A stretch of DNA of 64,000 nucleotides from Flavobacterium buctense (GCF_014486695.1 NZ_JACTAB010000004.1:62001-126000); one strand, 5' to 3'. Positions 18,651-27,265 are shown, numbered from the stretch's first letter. Notes: generated from the letters alone by a model not told the origin. A program made the numbers and translations.

Positions 18651-19322
18651 ATGAACACACCCATTGAAAAAGAATTATTTGAATTGATAGGCGACAATCA
18701 TCAAATGACTTCTGCAGAAACACCGTTGCGTCCCGACGCCTTTATTAAGTCAGATAAGCAAAAGATGGATGCCATCGAAAAGCATTTCCATTGCATTATG
18801 GAGGAAATGGGTTTAGACATGACCGATGACAGCCTAAAAGGAACGCCACATCGTGTTGCCAAGATGTTTATTCAAGAAATATTTTCAGGATTAAATCCGG
18901 CCAACAAGCCTAAACTTTCGGTTTTTGACAATTCCTATCATTATGATAAAATGTTGGTGGAAGCTGATATTAGTTTTAATTCTACTTGTGAACATCATTT
19001 TTTACCCATCATAGGTAAAGCCCATATTGGTTATGTTTCCAGCGGCAAAGTAATTGGCTTGTCCAAATTGAATAGAATCGTTGATTATTATTCTCGTCGT
19101 CCGCAAGTTCAAGAGCGTTTGATTATGCAAATTTTTAACGAATTGAAAACTGTCTTAGAAACCGAAGATGTAATCGTAGTAATGGAAGCCAAGCATCTTT
19201 GTGTCTCAAGTAGAGGTATTCAAGATGAAAGTAGTTACACGTCAACCATACAATATGGCGGGATATTTAAAGAAAAAGAAAACAGGAATGATTTTTTTAA
19301 TCTTCTCAATAAAGAAAAGTAG
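18651..19322 (+). CDS. folE: GTP cyclohydrolase I
   Basis: Converts GTP to 7,8-dihydroneopterin triphosphate, the first step of tetrahydrofolate (and possibly queuosine or biopterin) synthesis. The 223-residue protein shows the zinc ligands Cys113 and His116 in STCEHHFLP and Cys184 in KHLCVSSRG, the GKVIGLSKLNRIVDYYSRRPQVQERL region (in part), and the GTP-binding RGIQDESS. An N-terminal extension of about 35 residues precedes the core, as often in this family. It is transcribed divergently from the ABC ATPase gene and ends in a shared terminator hairpin. Confidence 0.95.
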   Translation: MNTPIEKELFELIGDNHQMTSAETPLRPDAFIKSDKQKMDAIEKHFHCIMEEMGLDMTDDSLKGTPHRVAKMFIQEIFSGLNPANKPKLSVFDNSYHYDKMLVEADISFNSTCEHHFLPIIGKAHIGYVSSGKVIGLSKLNRIVDYYSRRPQVQERLIMQIFNELKTVLETEDVIVVMEAKHLCVSSRGIQDESSYTSTIQYGGIFKEKENRNDFFNLLNKEK

Positions 19323-19360
19323 AATTTTAGTTAATGCAAATTGAGTATTTTGGTGAAAAG

Positions 19361-19392
19361 TCCCGGGTGTTAATTCACTCGGGATTTTTTTT
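19361..19392 (+). terminator. Intrinsic terminator of folE
   Basis: TCCCGGGTG (19361-19369) pairs with CACTCGGGA (19376-19384, one G-T wobble) around TTAATT, followed by eight T. The hairpin overlaps the last codons of the convergent minus-strand gene that ends at 19375. Confidence 0.8.
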
Positions 19393-19695
19393 ATCCGGAA
19401 ATATAAAACCCAATCCCATGCTTTTCAACATCTTTTTTTCAAAAGCCCAAAAGAAGGTAAACTGCCCAAAAACAAATCCGAAGCTTACTAATAGAACTTG
19501 ATAAATAGGAAAGAGGAGAATGATATATAATGGATAATAAACCCAATTGGAAACGTCACCTTTTACAATGCCGAATAAGGCTAAAACCGGCTTAGAAAGT
19601 AAGGCCGCTGAAGAACCGGTCACAGCAAATACAACGAGAATGACAAAAACTTGCCAGTTTGATTTGATATTCCAACGTTCTTTAAAATTGGCCAT
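19375..19695 (-). CDS. Small membrane protein (DUF6787-like)
   Basis: A 106-residue protein with two long hydrophobic stretches (about residues 14-38 and 50-82) and a conserved-looking WNIKSNWQ opening. From memory it resembles the flavobacterial DUF6787 family, sometimes mislabelled as a diacylglyceryl transferase; the sequence is far too short for that enzyme and lacks its signature. Function unknown. The stop codon lies inside the folE terminator hairpin. Confidence 0.65.
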   Translation of the reverse strand: MANFKERWNIKSNWQVFVILVVFAVTGSSAALLSKPVLALFGIVKGDVSNWVYYPLYIILLFPIYQVLLVSFGFVFGQFTFFWAFEKKMLKSMGLGFIFPDKKNPE

Positions 19696-19721
19696 AAATT
19701 ATTTTCTGCAAAGATAAAGGA

Positions 19722-20147
19722 TTATTGTTTAGGAACAAATCCGCCCAATCGTTGGTTATACCGATTTTGAAAGTAGATAAAATAATTGTAAATCAAATAG
19801 TTTACTTCATAGCCATATCGAATAGTAAGGTCATAATCTATTCTGAAAAGATACAAATTACTATCATATTGCATAGGTTGAGCAACACGATTGTTCCATT
19901 CGGCGACGTAAAACTGATTTTTATTTTCTAAATAAGCCTCTGAATAATAGCCGCGAGGCAGAGCTCTTCCCGCAATCCAAGAACTGAAACCGGGATCAAT
20001 GATAATTACTTCATATTCCAATTCTTCATTGGCAATTTTAACCGTATCAGAAATCTTAGAAACTGTGTCCGTTGTAACTACATTTTTGGTACTGTTACAC
20101 CCAACAATTACCATAAAAATAAACAAAAGAGAAATTACAGTTTTCAT
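19722..20147 (-). CDS. DUF6146-like lipoprotein
   Basis: A 141-residue lipoprotein: the N terminus is hydrophobic and ends in IVGC, putting the acylated Cys at residue 17. The mature part contains IDPGFSSWIAGRALPRGYYS and a Tyr/Asn-rich C terminus (YLIYNYFIYFQNRYNQRLGG). From memory it fits the DUF6146 family of Bacteroidetes; function unknown. It probably shares transcription with the 19375-19695 gene, 26 bases downstream. Confidence 0.7.
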   Translation of the reverse strand: MKTVISLLFIFMVIVGCNSTKNVVTTDTVSKISDTVKIANEELEYEVIIIDPGFSSWIAGRALPRGYYSEAYLENKNQFYVAEWNNRVAQPMQYDSNLYLFRIDYDLTIRYGYEVNYLIYNYFIYFQNRYNQRLGGFVPKQ

Positions 20148-20205
20148 CGCTTTAATTTTTAATAAAATTACGTAAAACAGCTCAGAATTAGTCTTTTCAT
20201 TTTGT

Positions 20206-20234
20206 TAAAAAAAAAACCACACTGTAAAGTGTGG
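20206..20234 (-). terminator. Intrinsic terminator of the serC-serA unit
   Basis: CCACACT (20217-20223) pairs with AGTGTGG (20228-20234) around a 4-base loop. The run of A at 20206-20216 gives a U-tail on the minus-strand transcript, just past the serA stop. Confidence 0.8.
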
Positions 20235-20255
20235 CTCAAAATATTTTTATAGTAT

Positions 20256-21218
20256 TTAAACTTTCTCCGATTTCATGAGACTAATAATTTGTTCCGCCAA
20301 TTCTGTTCCAATTCGGTCTTGTGCTTCCAATGTCGCCGCGCCAATATGTGGCGTTAACGAAATCTTGGTATGCATTAGGATTTGGATTTCCGGAGTTGGT
20401 TCGTTTTCAAAAACGTCTAAACCGGCAAACAATACTTTGTCATTATCCAAAGCTTCTACCAAAGCCACTTCATCAATCACACCACCACGAGCACAGTTTA
20501 CAATACCAACGCCGTCTTTCATCAATTCAAATTCTTCTTTTCCAATCACATAACCTTCTTGCGCCGGAACGTGAAGCGTAATAAAATCAGAATGTTTAAT
20601 CACATCTTCCAATGGTTCAGTTTCAAATTCCACATTGATAAACTGTCCATTGTAGAAATCAACTTTTACTTCCGCTTTGTCCACAAATTTATCGGCTGCA
20701 ATTACTTTCATCCCCAAACCTAAAGCCATTTTAGCAACAGCCTGACCAATTCGGCCAAATCCAATAATCCCCAAAGTTTTACCACGCAATTCGATTCCAT
20801 TAGCATAGGCTTTTTTCAACCCGTCAAAGTTGGTATCGCCTTCCAAAGGCATATTTCTGTTGGCATCATGTAAAAATCTAACGCCGGTAAACAGGTGTGC
20901 AAAAACCAATTCGGCCACACTTTCCGAAGAAGAAGCCGGTGTGTTAATCACATGAATGCCTTTGCTTCGGGCATAATCCACATCTATATTGTCCATTCCA
21001 ACGCCACCGCGACCAATGATTTTTAATCCCGGACAAGCATCAATAATGTCTTTTCTAACTTTAGTCGCACTGCGGACCAAAACCACCGAAATGTTATTGG
21101 CATTCACATAATTGGCAACTTGCTCTTGCGCTACTTTGGTTGTAATCACTTCAAAACCACCTTTTTCTAAAGCTTCAATGCCGCTTTTTGAAATTCCGTC
21201 GTTGGCTAATACTTTCAT
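20256..21218 (-). CDS. serA: D-3-phosphoglycerate dehydrogenase (short form)
   Basis: First step of serine synthesis: oxidises 3-phosphoglycerate to 3-phosphohydroxypyruvate with NAD+. The 320-residue protein has the Rossmann motif GFGRIG (153-158) and the catalytic set of D-2-hydroxyacid dehydrogenases: Arg244 (NCARGGVID), Glu273 (DVFENEP) and His291 (LTPHIGA). It lacks the C-terminal ACT domain of the E. coli enzyme, so serine feedback by that route is not expected. It lies downstream of serC on the same strand, 124 bases away, separated by repeats. Confidence 0.88.
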   Translation of the reverse strand: MKVLANDGISKSGIEALEKGGFEVITTKVAQEQVANYVNANNISVVLVRSATKVRKDIIDACPGLKIIGRGGVGMDNIDVDYARSKGIHVINTPASSSESVAELVFAHLFTGVRFLHDANRNMPLEGDTNFDGLKKAYANGIELRGKTLGIIGFGRIGQAVAKMALGLGMKVIAADKFVDKAEVKVDFYNGQFINVEFETEPLEDVIKHSDFITLHVPAQEGYVIGKEEFELMKDGVGIVNCARGGVIDEVALVEALDNDKVLFAGLDVFENEPTPEIQILMHTKISLTPHIGAATLEAQDRIGTELAEQIISLMKSEKV

Positions 21219-21225
21219 TATTATA

Positions 21226-21253
21226 AATTGTGAATTTTAAATTTTAAATTATT
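21226..21253. repeat. Period-7 word array between serA and serC
   Basis: Four consecutive 7-base units: AATTGTG, AATTTTA, AATTTTA, AATTATT. It directly precedes the interspersed element at 21258. Confidence 0.6.
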
Positions 21254-21257
21254 TTTA

Positions 21258-21339
21258 GGAGCTGTTTCCCGCTTTCCGTTCCAATCTTTTTTTCTCGTTT
21301 GAAAACGAAAAAAAAGGATTTCCACTGCAATCGGGGCTA
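21258..21339 (+). repeat. Interspersed intergenic element, copy 1
   Basis: Begins GGAGCTGTTTCCCGC and ends CCACTGCAATCGGGGCTAA. The 3' end shares 18 of 19 bases with copy 2 at 54418-54436, and TTCCCGCTTTCCGTTC shares 15 of 16 with the same copy. The middle holds a hairpin (TCGTTT/AAACGA flanked by T-run and A-run). CCCG near the start and CGGG near the end can also pair. Confidence 0.75.
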
Positions 21340-21342
21340 ATT

Positions 21343-22437
21343 TTATTCTGCTAACTGCGACTGATTACTGTAAACGACTTCTAATTCTTTCATCACATCA
21401 ACTAAAACTTGTACGCTTTCCAAAGGCAAAGCATTGTACATTGAAGCTCTATAACCACCAACAGATCGATGACCGGGTAATCCCGAAATTCCGGCTGCTT
21501 TCCACATTTTGTCAAACGTTTCTTGATGCTCCGGATTGACCAATAGGAAAGTGGCATTCATAAAACTTCTGTCAGCAGGATTCGCAGTGCCAATGAAAAA
21601 CGGATTTCTGTCGATTTCGTTGTAAAGTAAATTGGCTTTGGCTTCGTTGATTTTTTCAATGGCAGCGATACCACCTTGGTTTTTTAACCATTGTAAAGTC
21701 AACAAACAAGTGTAAACCGCAAAAACCGAAGGCGTATTGTACATGCTTTCCGCCTTAATGTGTTTTTCATAATCTAAAATACTCGGAATTACTCTTCCTG
21801 ATTTCCCAAGAATTTCTTCTTTCACCACAACTAAAGTTGCTCCGGCAGCACCCATGTTTTTCTGCGCTCCGGCATAAATTAAGTCGAATTGAGAGAAGTC
21901 TAAACTGCGCGAAAAGATATCCGAACTCATATCACAAACCACCGGAACATCAGTTTTGGGGAATGATTTCATTTGTGTTCCAAAAATAGTATTGTTACTC
22001 GTGCAGTGAAAATAATTTGCATCAGCAGGAATCGTATAGTCAGTTGGGATATGATTGTAGTTTTGCTCTTTAGAAGAAGCAACGACTACAGTTTCACCAA
22101 ATAACTTAGCTTCTTTAATAGCGTTGTTTGCCCAAGTTCCGGTATCTAAATAAGCGGCTTTGCCATCAACTTTCATTAAGTTATAAGGAACCATCAGGAA
22201 CTCTAAACTCGCGCCACCTTGTAAAAATAAAGCTTGGTAACCTTTGCCTTCCAAACCTAAAAGTTCTAAAACCAAAGCTCTTACTTCGTCCATAACCGCC
22301 ACGAAATCTTTGCTTCGGTGTGACATTTCCAATAAGGACAAGCCCGAGTTGTTGAAATTTAAAACTGCTTGAGCAGATTTTTCAAAAACTTCTTGCGGAA
22401 GTATACATGGTCCGGCGCTGTAATTGTGTTTTTTCAT
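21343..22437 (-). CDS. serC: Phosphoserine aminotransferase
   Basis: Second step of serine synthesis: transfers an amino group from glutamate to 3-phosphohydroxypyruvate, using PLP. ATG 22437 gives 364 residues beginning MKKHNYSAGP, the usual start of this family; an in-frame TTG four codons upstream is less likely. The PLP Schiff-base lysine is Lys193 in YAGAQKNMGAAG; the phosphate-binding GHRSVGGYRASMYNA segment is near the C terminus. It is followed by serA. Confidence 0.95.
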   Translation of the reverse strand: MKKHNYSAGPCILPQEVFEKSAQAVLNFNNSGLSLLEMSHRSKDFVAVMDEVRALVLELLGLEGKGYQALFLQGGASLEFLMVPYNLMKVDGKAAYLDTGTWANNAIKEAKLFGETVVVASSKEQNYNHIPTDYTIPADANYFHCTSNNTIFGTQMKSFPKTDVPVVCDMSSDIFSRSLDFSQFDLIYAGAQKNMGAAGATLVVVKEEILGKSGRVIPSILDYEKHIKAESMYNTPSVFAVYTCLLTLQWLKNQGGIAAIEKINEAKANLLYNEIDRNPFFIGTANPADRSFMNATFLLVNPEHQETFDKMWKAAGISGLPGHRSVGGYRASMYNALPLESVQVLVDVMKELEVVYSNQSQLAE

Positions 22438-22518
22438 GGTGGTATTCAAAAAAAATTAAAGTGCAAATTTCGGAAATAGGGCTAAAATAAGCGGTTAGAA
22501 TTCCACAATAATAAGCCG

Positions 22519-22552
22519 ATGTTATTAACGAAAACGTTTTAGTTTATAACAT
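22519..22552. promoter_or_regulatory. 34-bp near-perfect dyad upstream of serC
   Basis: Outer arms ATGTTAT (22519-22525) and ATAACAT (22546-22552), inner arms AAC/GTT and the central palindrome AAAACGTTTT (22531-22540). By hand pairing, 15 of 17 positions on each arm match, with no loop. It lies 82 bases before the serC start and 19 bases after the acyl-CoA reductase stop. An operator is the best guess; it has no following T-run on either strand, so it does not look like a terminator. Confidence 0.6.
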
Positions 22553-22570
22553 TTATTGGGAATCTTTCAA

Positions 22571-23629
22571 TCAGATTTTCAATAAAAAATCCAAAGTATC
22601 AACATTATCCGCATAATCCCAAAGTTCAGGCTGTTGGGTTTTACCAAACGGTATACTGTTTTCAATAACATTTTTAGAGACAATGCATTGAATTTGCTCA
22701 GCATCATTTTCTAATTGCTTTTTAATATCTTCTAGGTTTTCGTAATATTCATAAAACACCGAAGAAATAGGCGAGGCGTAGCTGTTATCTTCTTTCAAAG
22801 TCAAAAACTCGTTATCCAATAACTTAAAGTTACTCATCAAGAAAACGGCTTTGTTGTAGTCGTAATTGTTAGAATATTTTTCGTAGAAAATCACGTCTTT
22901 GTATTCATAAATCGCTTGAAAGAACGGTTGAAAATCGTAACCTTTCGGGACAAATAATTTGGAAACATTTCGGCAACCTAATCCGAAGTAGCGAAAAATA
23001 TCTTCACCCAATTTCATTAAATCATCCTGACTTTCATTTCCGGTTAAAATCGCTACAGAATTTCTGTTTTTGCGGATGATACTCGGTTTGTCTTTAAAAT
23101 AGAATTCAAAATAACGAGCTGTATTGTTGCTTCCGGTGGCAATTACGGAATCAAAGTTCTCCAGCTTGCCATCAGTAAAGGTGATATAGTTTTCAATTTC
23201 GGGATTGACAGCAATTAAATATTTGGCCAAAAACTTGATCAGTTGTTGGTCATTCGAAGAAGTCTTTATCAAAACTTTATGCCCTGAAATTAATACGGAA
23301 AGAAAATCGTGAAAACCTACCAACGGAATATTTCCGGCGAGAATTAAACCGACGGTTTTAGGCTGTACTTTTGAGAAATCATACTTAGAAAGCCATTGGT
23401 TCAGGTTGTCTTCCTGTAAAGCTTTCGCCCAAGATTGCACCGAATGATAAACTTGCTCAGGCGTAAACCAACCATTGTGTGATTGCGACAATTGAATCAA
23501 GTCGATAAAGCTATCGAAGAACAATTCATTGTGAAGAACCGCTTCATTTTTACTGTTTTGTTCCAAAGAGAATTGGCTTAAAAACTTCCCTAATTCGATA
23601 AAACATTTTTTTTTCTCGATTTGTAACAT
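22571..23629 (-). CDS. Acyl-CoA reductase (LuxC-like)
   Basis: A 352-residue cytoplasmic protein of the LuxC/aldehyde-dehydrogenase superfamily. It shows the family regions LAGNIPLVGFHDFLSVLISG (about 97-116), TSSNDQ, and the nucleotide-binding ATGSNNTARYFEFYF near residue 160. A candidate catalytic Cys is in YFGLGCRNVSK near 219. Such enzymes reduce acyl-CoA to aldehyde with NADPH. No luxDE or luciferase genes are nearby, so it is not a light-emission gene. A -7 box at 23670-23677 drives it, head-to-head with the ferredoxin promoter. Confidence 0.75.
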   Translation of the reverse strand: MLQIEKKKCFIELGKFLSQFSLEQNSKNEAVLHNELFFDSFIDLIQLSQSHNGWFTPEQVYHSVQSWAKALQEDNLNQWLSKYDFSKVQPKTVGLILAGNIPLVGFHDFLSVLISGHKVLIKTSSNDQQLIKFLAKYLIAVNPEIENYITFTDGKLENFDSVIATGSNNTARYFEFYFKDKPSIIRKNRNSVAILTGNESQDDLMKLGEDIFRYFGLGCRNVSKLFVPKGYDFQPFFQAIYEYKDVIFYEKYSNNYDYNKAVFLMSNFKLLDNEFLTLKEDNSYASPISSVFYEYYENLEDIKKQLENDAEQIQCIVSKNVIENSIPFGKTQQPELWDYADNVDTLDFLLKI

Positions 23630-23636
23630 CAGTAGC

Positions 23637-23667
23637 TTGTTTATGAATGGTTTTGATTGTAATTTTG
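23637..23667 (+). promoter_or_regulatory. Promoter for the ferredoxin gene
   Basis: TTG at 23637-23639, 20 bases, then TAATTTTG (23660-23667): a complete Bacteroidetes promoter. It ends 24 bases before the ferredoxin start. Confidence 0.75.
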
Positions 23668-23669
23668 CA

Positions 23670-23677
23670 CAAAATTA
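23670..23677 (-). promoter_or_regulatory. Promoter -7 box for the acyl-CoA reductase gene
   Basis: CAAAATTA on the plus strand reads TAATTTTG on the minus strand, 40 bases before the acyl-CoA reductase start. Together with the plus-strand box at 23660 it forms an 18-bp near-palindrome. Confidence 0.6.
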
Positions 23678-23691
23678 ATTAAAAATTAGCT

Positions 23692-24042
23692 ATGGCAATC
23701 ATAATAACTGACGAATGTATCAACTGTGGTGCATGTGAACCGGAATGTCCAAATACAGCTATTTACGAAGGTGCTGATGATTGGCGTTATAAAGACGGAA
23801 CTAAATTACGAGGTAAAGTAATTTTGCCTGATGGGACTGAGGTTGACTCAGATGCGGCACAAACTCCTTTGTCTGATGATATCTACTATATAGTTCCGGG
23901 AAAATGTACAGAATGTAAAGGTTTTCATGACGAACCTCAATGTGCGGCTGTTTGTCCGGTTGATTGTTGCGTACCGGATGACAATCATGTTGAAAGTGAA
24001 GAAACGTTGCTCAATCGACAATCGTTTTTACACAATGAATAA
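23692..24042 (+). CDS. 4Fe-4S dicluster ferredoxin
   Basis: A 116-residue electron carrier. The first cluster motif is [12 protein letters not shown] (Cys9, 12, 15, 19). The second is [21 protein letters not shown], a CxxC-x(8)-CxxxCP arrangement like that of YfhL-type ferredoxins. About 40 residues with a [12 protein letters not shown] stretch separate the two. It probably supplies electrons to a cytoplasmic reductase; the divergent acyl-CoA reductase is a neighbour but no functional link is shown. A perfect terminator hairpin follows at 24049. Confidence 0.92.
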   Translation: MAIIITDECINCGACEPECPNTAIYEGADDWRYKDGTKLRGKVILPDGTEVDSDAAQTPLSDDIYYIVPGKCTECKGFHDEPQCAAVCPVDCCVPDDNHVESEETLLNRQSFLHNE

Positions 24043-24048
24043 TAAATT

Positions 24049-24074
24049 AAACCTCAATTTTTGAGGTTTTTTTA
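24049..24074 (+). terminator. Intrinsic terminator of the ferredoxin gene
   Basis: AAACCTCAA (24049-24057) and TTGAGGTTT (24061-24069) form a perfect 9-bp stem around TTT, followed by a T-run. Confidence 0.88.
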
Positions 24075-24088
24075 TACCACTGTTTTTA

Positions 24089-24120
24089 CAAAAAAAAGCC
24101 CAAGCATTTAGCCCGGGCTT
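24089..24120 (-). terminator. Intrinsic terminator of the 24143-24682 gene
   Basis: AAGCCC (24096-24101) pairs with GGGCTT (24115-24120). The A-run at 24089-24097 becomes a U-tail on the minus-strand transcript. Confidence 0.7.
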
Positions 24121-24142
24121 CTCTAACAAAACATGAAATATA

Positions 24143-24682
24143 TCAAGGCTTCACAACAATATATTTTTCAAGAACCACTGTGTCTGTTTTTTCGTCATAG
24201 GTTTCTACCACTAGGTTTCCTTCGGTGTCGAAATAACCAACAGAGAGTTTGTTCTTGTTTTTAAAAATATAATTGTTATTGGAAGTTCTTCTTAAAATCG
24301 TTTTTTCCTCTACATCAGGTAGTGTCATGGTATAACCGCTATTGTCAACAGCAACTTGGTATTTTTGTCCGTTATAAGTGTAATAGGCAGAACGGTCAAC
24401 ATCAACATACTTGGTTACACCATCAACAGTAATTTGTGTTTTTGTAGTTACATCAACCTGACTTGGTTTAGTTGGGATATTTAAAGTATTGGTTTTTTCT
24501 TGTTCTAATTTAATTTTTTGAACTTCTTTAGTTTCTTCCGTTTTGACAATTTTTTTAACTCCTTCCGAATCTTTGACGGTAGTTGTAGTGGTTTTAACTT
24601 CTGTTTTTTTGTTTGTATTTTGTGCTTGATTAGTGATAGACAAAAGCAAAGCAATCATACTTATAAATAAGGTCTTCATCAT
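24143..24682 (-). CDS. Exported protein of unknown function, Lys/Thr-rich
   Basis: A 179-residue protein with a signal peptide (cleavage near TNQAQN, residue 21). The first half of the mature part is a low-complexity run rich in Lys, Thr, Val and Glu (KKTEVKTTTTTVKDSEG). The second half has strand-like repeats such as KYVDVDRSAYYTYNGQKYQV. No family recognised. It has its own terminator and lies after the TonB receptor gene on the same strand, beyond that receptor's terminator. Confidence 0.65.
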   Translation of the reverse strand: MMKTLFISMIALLLSITNQAQNTNKKTEVKTTTTTVKDSEGVKKIVKTEETKEVQKIKLEQEKTNTLNIPTKPSQVDVTTKTQITVDGVTKYVDVDRSAYYTYNGQKYQVAVDNSGYTMTLPDVEEKTILRRTSNNNYIFKNKNKLSVGYFDTEGNLVVETYDEKTDTVVLEKYIVVKP

Positions 24683-24774
24683 AATTTATTTTAGAGATTT
24701 ATATAATACAAATTTACGTCTGACTCAAGTCTTAACTGTTATACAATTCTGTTTAAATGTTATAGGATGATCAC

Positions 24775-24812
24775 AAAAAAAAATCCTGAGTGAAGCCTCA
24801 GGATTTTTTGTA
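24775..24812 (-). terminator. Intrinsic terminator of the TonB-dependent receptor gene
   Basis: AAATCCTGAG (24781-24790) and CTCAGGATTT (24797-24806) pair perfectly over 10 bp around a 6-base loop, with an A-run on the left and a T-run on the right, so it can work in both directions. Confidence 0.88.
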
Positions 24813-24826
24813 ACAGTTGATTTAGT

Positions 24827-27265
24827 TTAGAAGGTAAAACCTAGACGGCTGTAGTAGTAAGCGCCGCTGAATCCCATTTGTACGGCATCCCAATAACCTC
24901 CGGCTTCCGTATTGCCTTGCTCGTCTTGTTGGTCCGGATAAATATTGAATAAGTTATTACTTCCAATGCTTAATTTGAAGTTTTTAGTTAATTTGAATCC
25001 AAAGGTCAAATCGGTTACTATTTTTGGAGTATAAACATCATCTTCTCCGGCATAATCAACCAAAACTACTTCACTGAATCTGGTAAAATTCAATCCGGCA
25101 TCTAACCATTTTCTTTCGTAGCTTACGTTAAAACCTAATTTACTATTAGGCGCAGAAGCTCTTAAGAATGCGATTTCTCTTTCCCCGAAAAAAGTTTCTT
25201 GGTCTAAGCCATTATTTTTAACATTGGTAACTTTCATATTATTGACATTACCAACAAAAGTGGCGCCCAGTTTAGAACCGCCAAAATCTTTTTTCCAGCC
25301 TAAAATAAAGTCAACCCCCATAGTCTTAGTATCAACCCCATTCACGAAGAATTGGGCCGCATCTACATTGAGATTTAAAGCAGTGGCATCAAAATATCCG
25401 GTTAATACAATTCTGTCTTTTACATTAATTAAATAACCATCTACCGTTGCTGTTACATTACCAAATCTTCCGGTTACGCCAAACGAAGCATTATATGATT
25501 TCTCTTCTTTTAATTTTTCGATTCCAAAACCTTCAGTAACAGCGCTGCCATTAGCCGCAAGTAATACTTCTGTGGCACCGCTTGCGTTGAAATTGGTAAA
25601 ATTGGTGTTGAAATAAATTTGCGCCAAGGAAGGTGCTCTGAATCCTGTGCTCCATGAACCTCTTACACTAATTTTGTCAGTCAGTTTATAACGGTAAGCA
25701 TATTTTAAATTTAAAGTATTTCCAAAGTCACTGTAATTTTCATAACGAAGGGCCGCACTGATTAAAAACTCATCAGATACATCTAATTCGGTATCAACAT
25801 AAATAGCTTGGCTATCTCTGCCTTCATCAACCACGTTTCTCGGACTAAAACCAGGAAAACCTTGAGATCCTCCGGGTCTTGGTTCGCCTGAAATCGGGTC
25901 AATTGGCGCTGTTTGCGTTAACGGATTGGTAATTGGTACTCCATTGGTATCGTAAGTAGCCCAAGAACCTACTTCACCGGCAGCAATTTTGTATCGCTCT
26001 AATCGGTATTCTGCTCCAAAAGCAAAGTTCAACCCATTCAATACATTGAAATTTTTAGAAAAATCAAGATTGGTAGTGTTTTGACTTAAACTAAATCCAC
26101 CCGCATCAAAAGACGTTGGTGATGCTTCTTCCAAACTGGCATTCAAAGTACCTTTTATCGTATAGTCAAAATTATTGTTTCCGTAGGCATTGCTCAAATC
26201 AATTTTCCATCCACTTGCCGTTTCTGTTTTGAAGCCTGCGGCAATTGAATTGTCCACAATTTTCGAAGTAATTCTTGGGGTAAATCCTCCAGGATATATA
26301 GCTTCTACAACTCTTTCACCACCATTTCTGGTAAAGGCATAAGCATCGGTATTTCTATCGTTTCTTCCGCCAAAAGCATAAAACTTAATACGATCTGTAA
26401 CCGGCATTTCTAAATTTAACATGAAGTTTAAGCTTTTAATTTCGGCTTCACCAAAACCTTTTCTGAAATCATAACCAGGACGAAGGGTTTTGTCTTTTGA
26501 AAAATACTCCGTAGTAAAATTGGCAAAACCACCTTTCTTCCCGAGTTTAAAACCATAATTGGCAGCGACTTTCATAGAATTCCCATCGAAGTTTCTGTCT
26601 TCTCCAAGGGTGTTTCCGTTACTGTTCTCATCTAAAAAGTTACCCGGTGTATTAGGTGTTCCCGGTAAAAAGTCACCATCGGCATTAGCGTCATAAACAC
26701 CATAAGTTACAGTACCGGTGAGCTCATTTACATTGTCATTCAAAACAATATTGATAACTCCCGCAATAGCATCGGAACCATATTGTGCCGCCGCACCATC
26801 ACGAAGAATCTCAATTCTCTTAATGGCACTAGCCGGAATCGCATTCAAATCGGTACCGGTATTCCCGCGACCTCTTGTTCCGAATAAGTTAATTAACGAA
26901 GATTGGTGTCTTCTTTTACCATTAATTAAAACCAATGTCTGATCTGGTCCCATACCTCTCAAAGTAGCCGGATCAACGTGGTCAGAACCATCCGAGCCCG
27001 ACTGCTTGTTAGCATTGAAAGAAGGGGCAACGTATTGCAATAATTCATTGATTTCTAATTTTCCGCTTTGGGTTGTTACGGTTTTTACATCAATGATGTC
27101 AATAGGCACAGCCGAATTCACCACTGTTCGCTTGGTGTTTCTGGAACCTACAATTTTAATTTCTTGCAGTTCGTTGGCTTTTGTTGAGTCTTTTTGCGTT
27201 GGATTGTCTTGAGCAGCGATGTACCCAAATTGTAATGAAAATAACAAGAGTGTAATTTTTTTCAT
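24827..27265 (-). CDS. TonB-dependent outer-membrane receptor
   Basis: An 812-residue outer-membrane protein. After a signal peptide (cleavage near YIAAQD, residue 19), a plug domain contains LQEIKIVGSRN, the TLRGMGPDQTLVLINGKRRH motif and IEILRDGAAAQYGSDAIAGVINIVL (in part). The C-terminal barrel includes GSWSTGFRAPSLAQIYF and ends with YYSRLGFTF, an aromatic C terminus. No SusD partner is beside it, so it is more like a siderophore, vitamin or oligopeptide receptor than a SusCD glycan importer. The N terminus lacks a CarboxypepD_reg domain. The ligand cannot be deduced from the sequence. Confidence 0.92.
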   Translation of the reverse strand: MKKITLLLFSLQFGYIAAQDNPTQKDSTKANELQEIKIVGSRNTKRTVVNSAVPIDIIDVKTVTTQSGKLEINELLQYVAPSFNANKQSGSDGSDHVDPATLRGMGPDQTLVLINGKRRHQSSLINLFGTRGRGNTGTDLNAIPASAIKRIEILRDGAAAQYGSDAIAGVINIVLNDNVNELTGTVTYGVYDANADGDFLPGTPNTPGNFLDENSNGNTLGEDRNFDGNSMKVAANYGFKLGKKGGFANFTTEYFSKDKTLRPGYDFRKGFGEAEIKSLNFMLNLEMPVTDRIKFYAFGGRNDRNTDAYAFTRNGGERVVEAIYPGGFTPRITSKIVDNSIAAGFKTETASGWKIDLSNAYGNNNFDYTIKGTLNASLEEASPTSFDAGGFSLSQNTTNLDFSKNFNVLNGLNFAFGAEYRLERYKIAAGEVGSWATYDTNGVPITNPLTQTAPIDPISGEPRPGGSQGFPGFSPRNVVDEGRDSQAIYVDTELDVSDEFLISAALRYENYSDFGNTLNLKYAYRYKLTDKISVRGSWSTGFRAPSLAQIYFNTNFTNFNASGATEVLLAANGSAVTEGFGIEKLKEEKSYNASFGVTGRFGNVTATVDGYLINVKDRIVLTGYFDATALNLNVDAAQFFVNGVDTKTMGVDFILGWKKDFGGSKLGATFVGNVNNMKVTNVKNNGLDQETFFGEREIAFLRASAPNSKLGFNVSYERKWLDAGLNFTRFSEVVLVDYAGEDDVYTPKIVTDLTFGFKLTKNFKLSIGSNNLFNIYPDQQDEQGNTEAGGYWDAVQMGFSGAYYYSRLGFTF

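Noticed and set aside
22571..24042. A luciferase-type light-emission cluster suggested by the LuxC-like gene
   Set aside because: No luxA, luxB, luxD or luxE neighbour; the LuxC-like protein is alone beside a ferredoxin.
24827..27265. A SusC/SusD glycan uptake locus around the TonB receptor
   Set aside because: No SusD-like lipoprotein or glycoside hydrolase next to it, and no N-terminal CarboxypepD_reg domain in the receptor.
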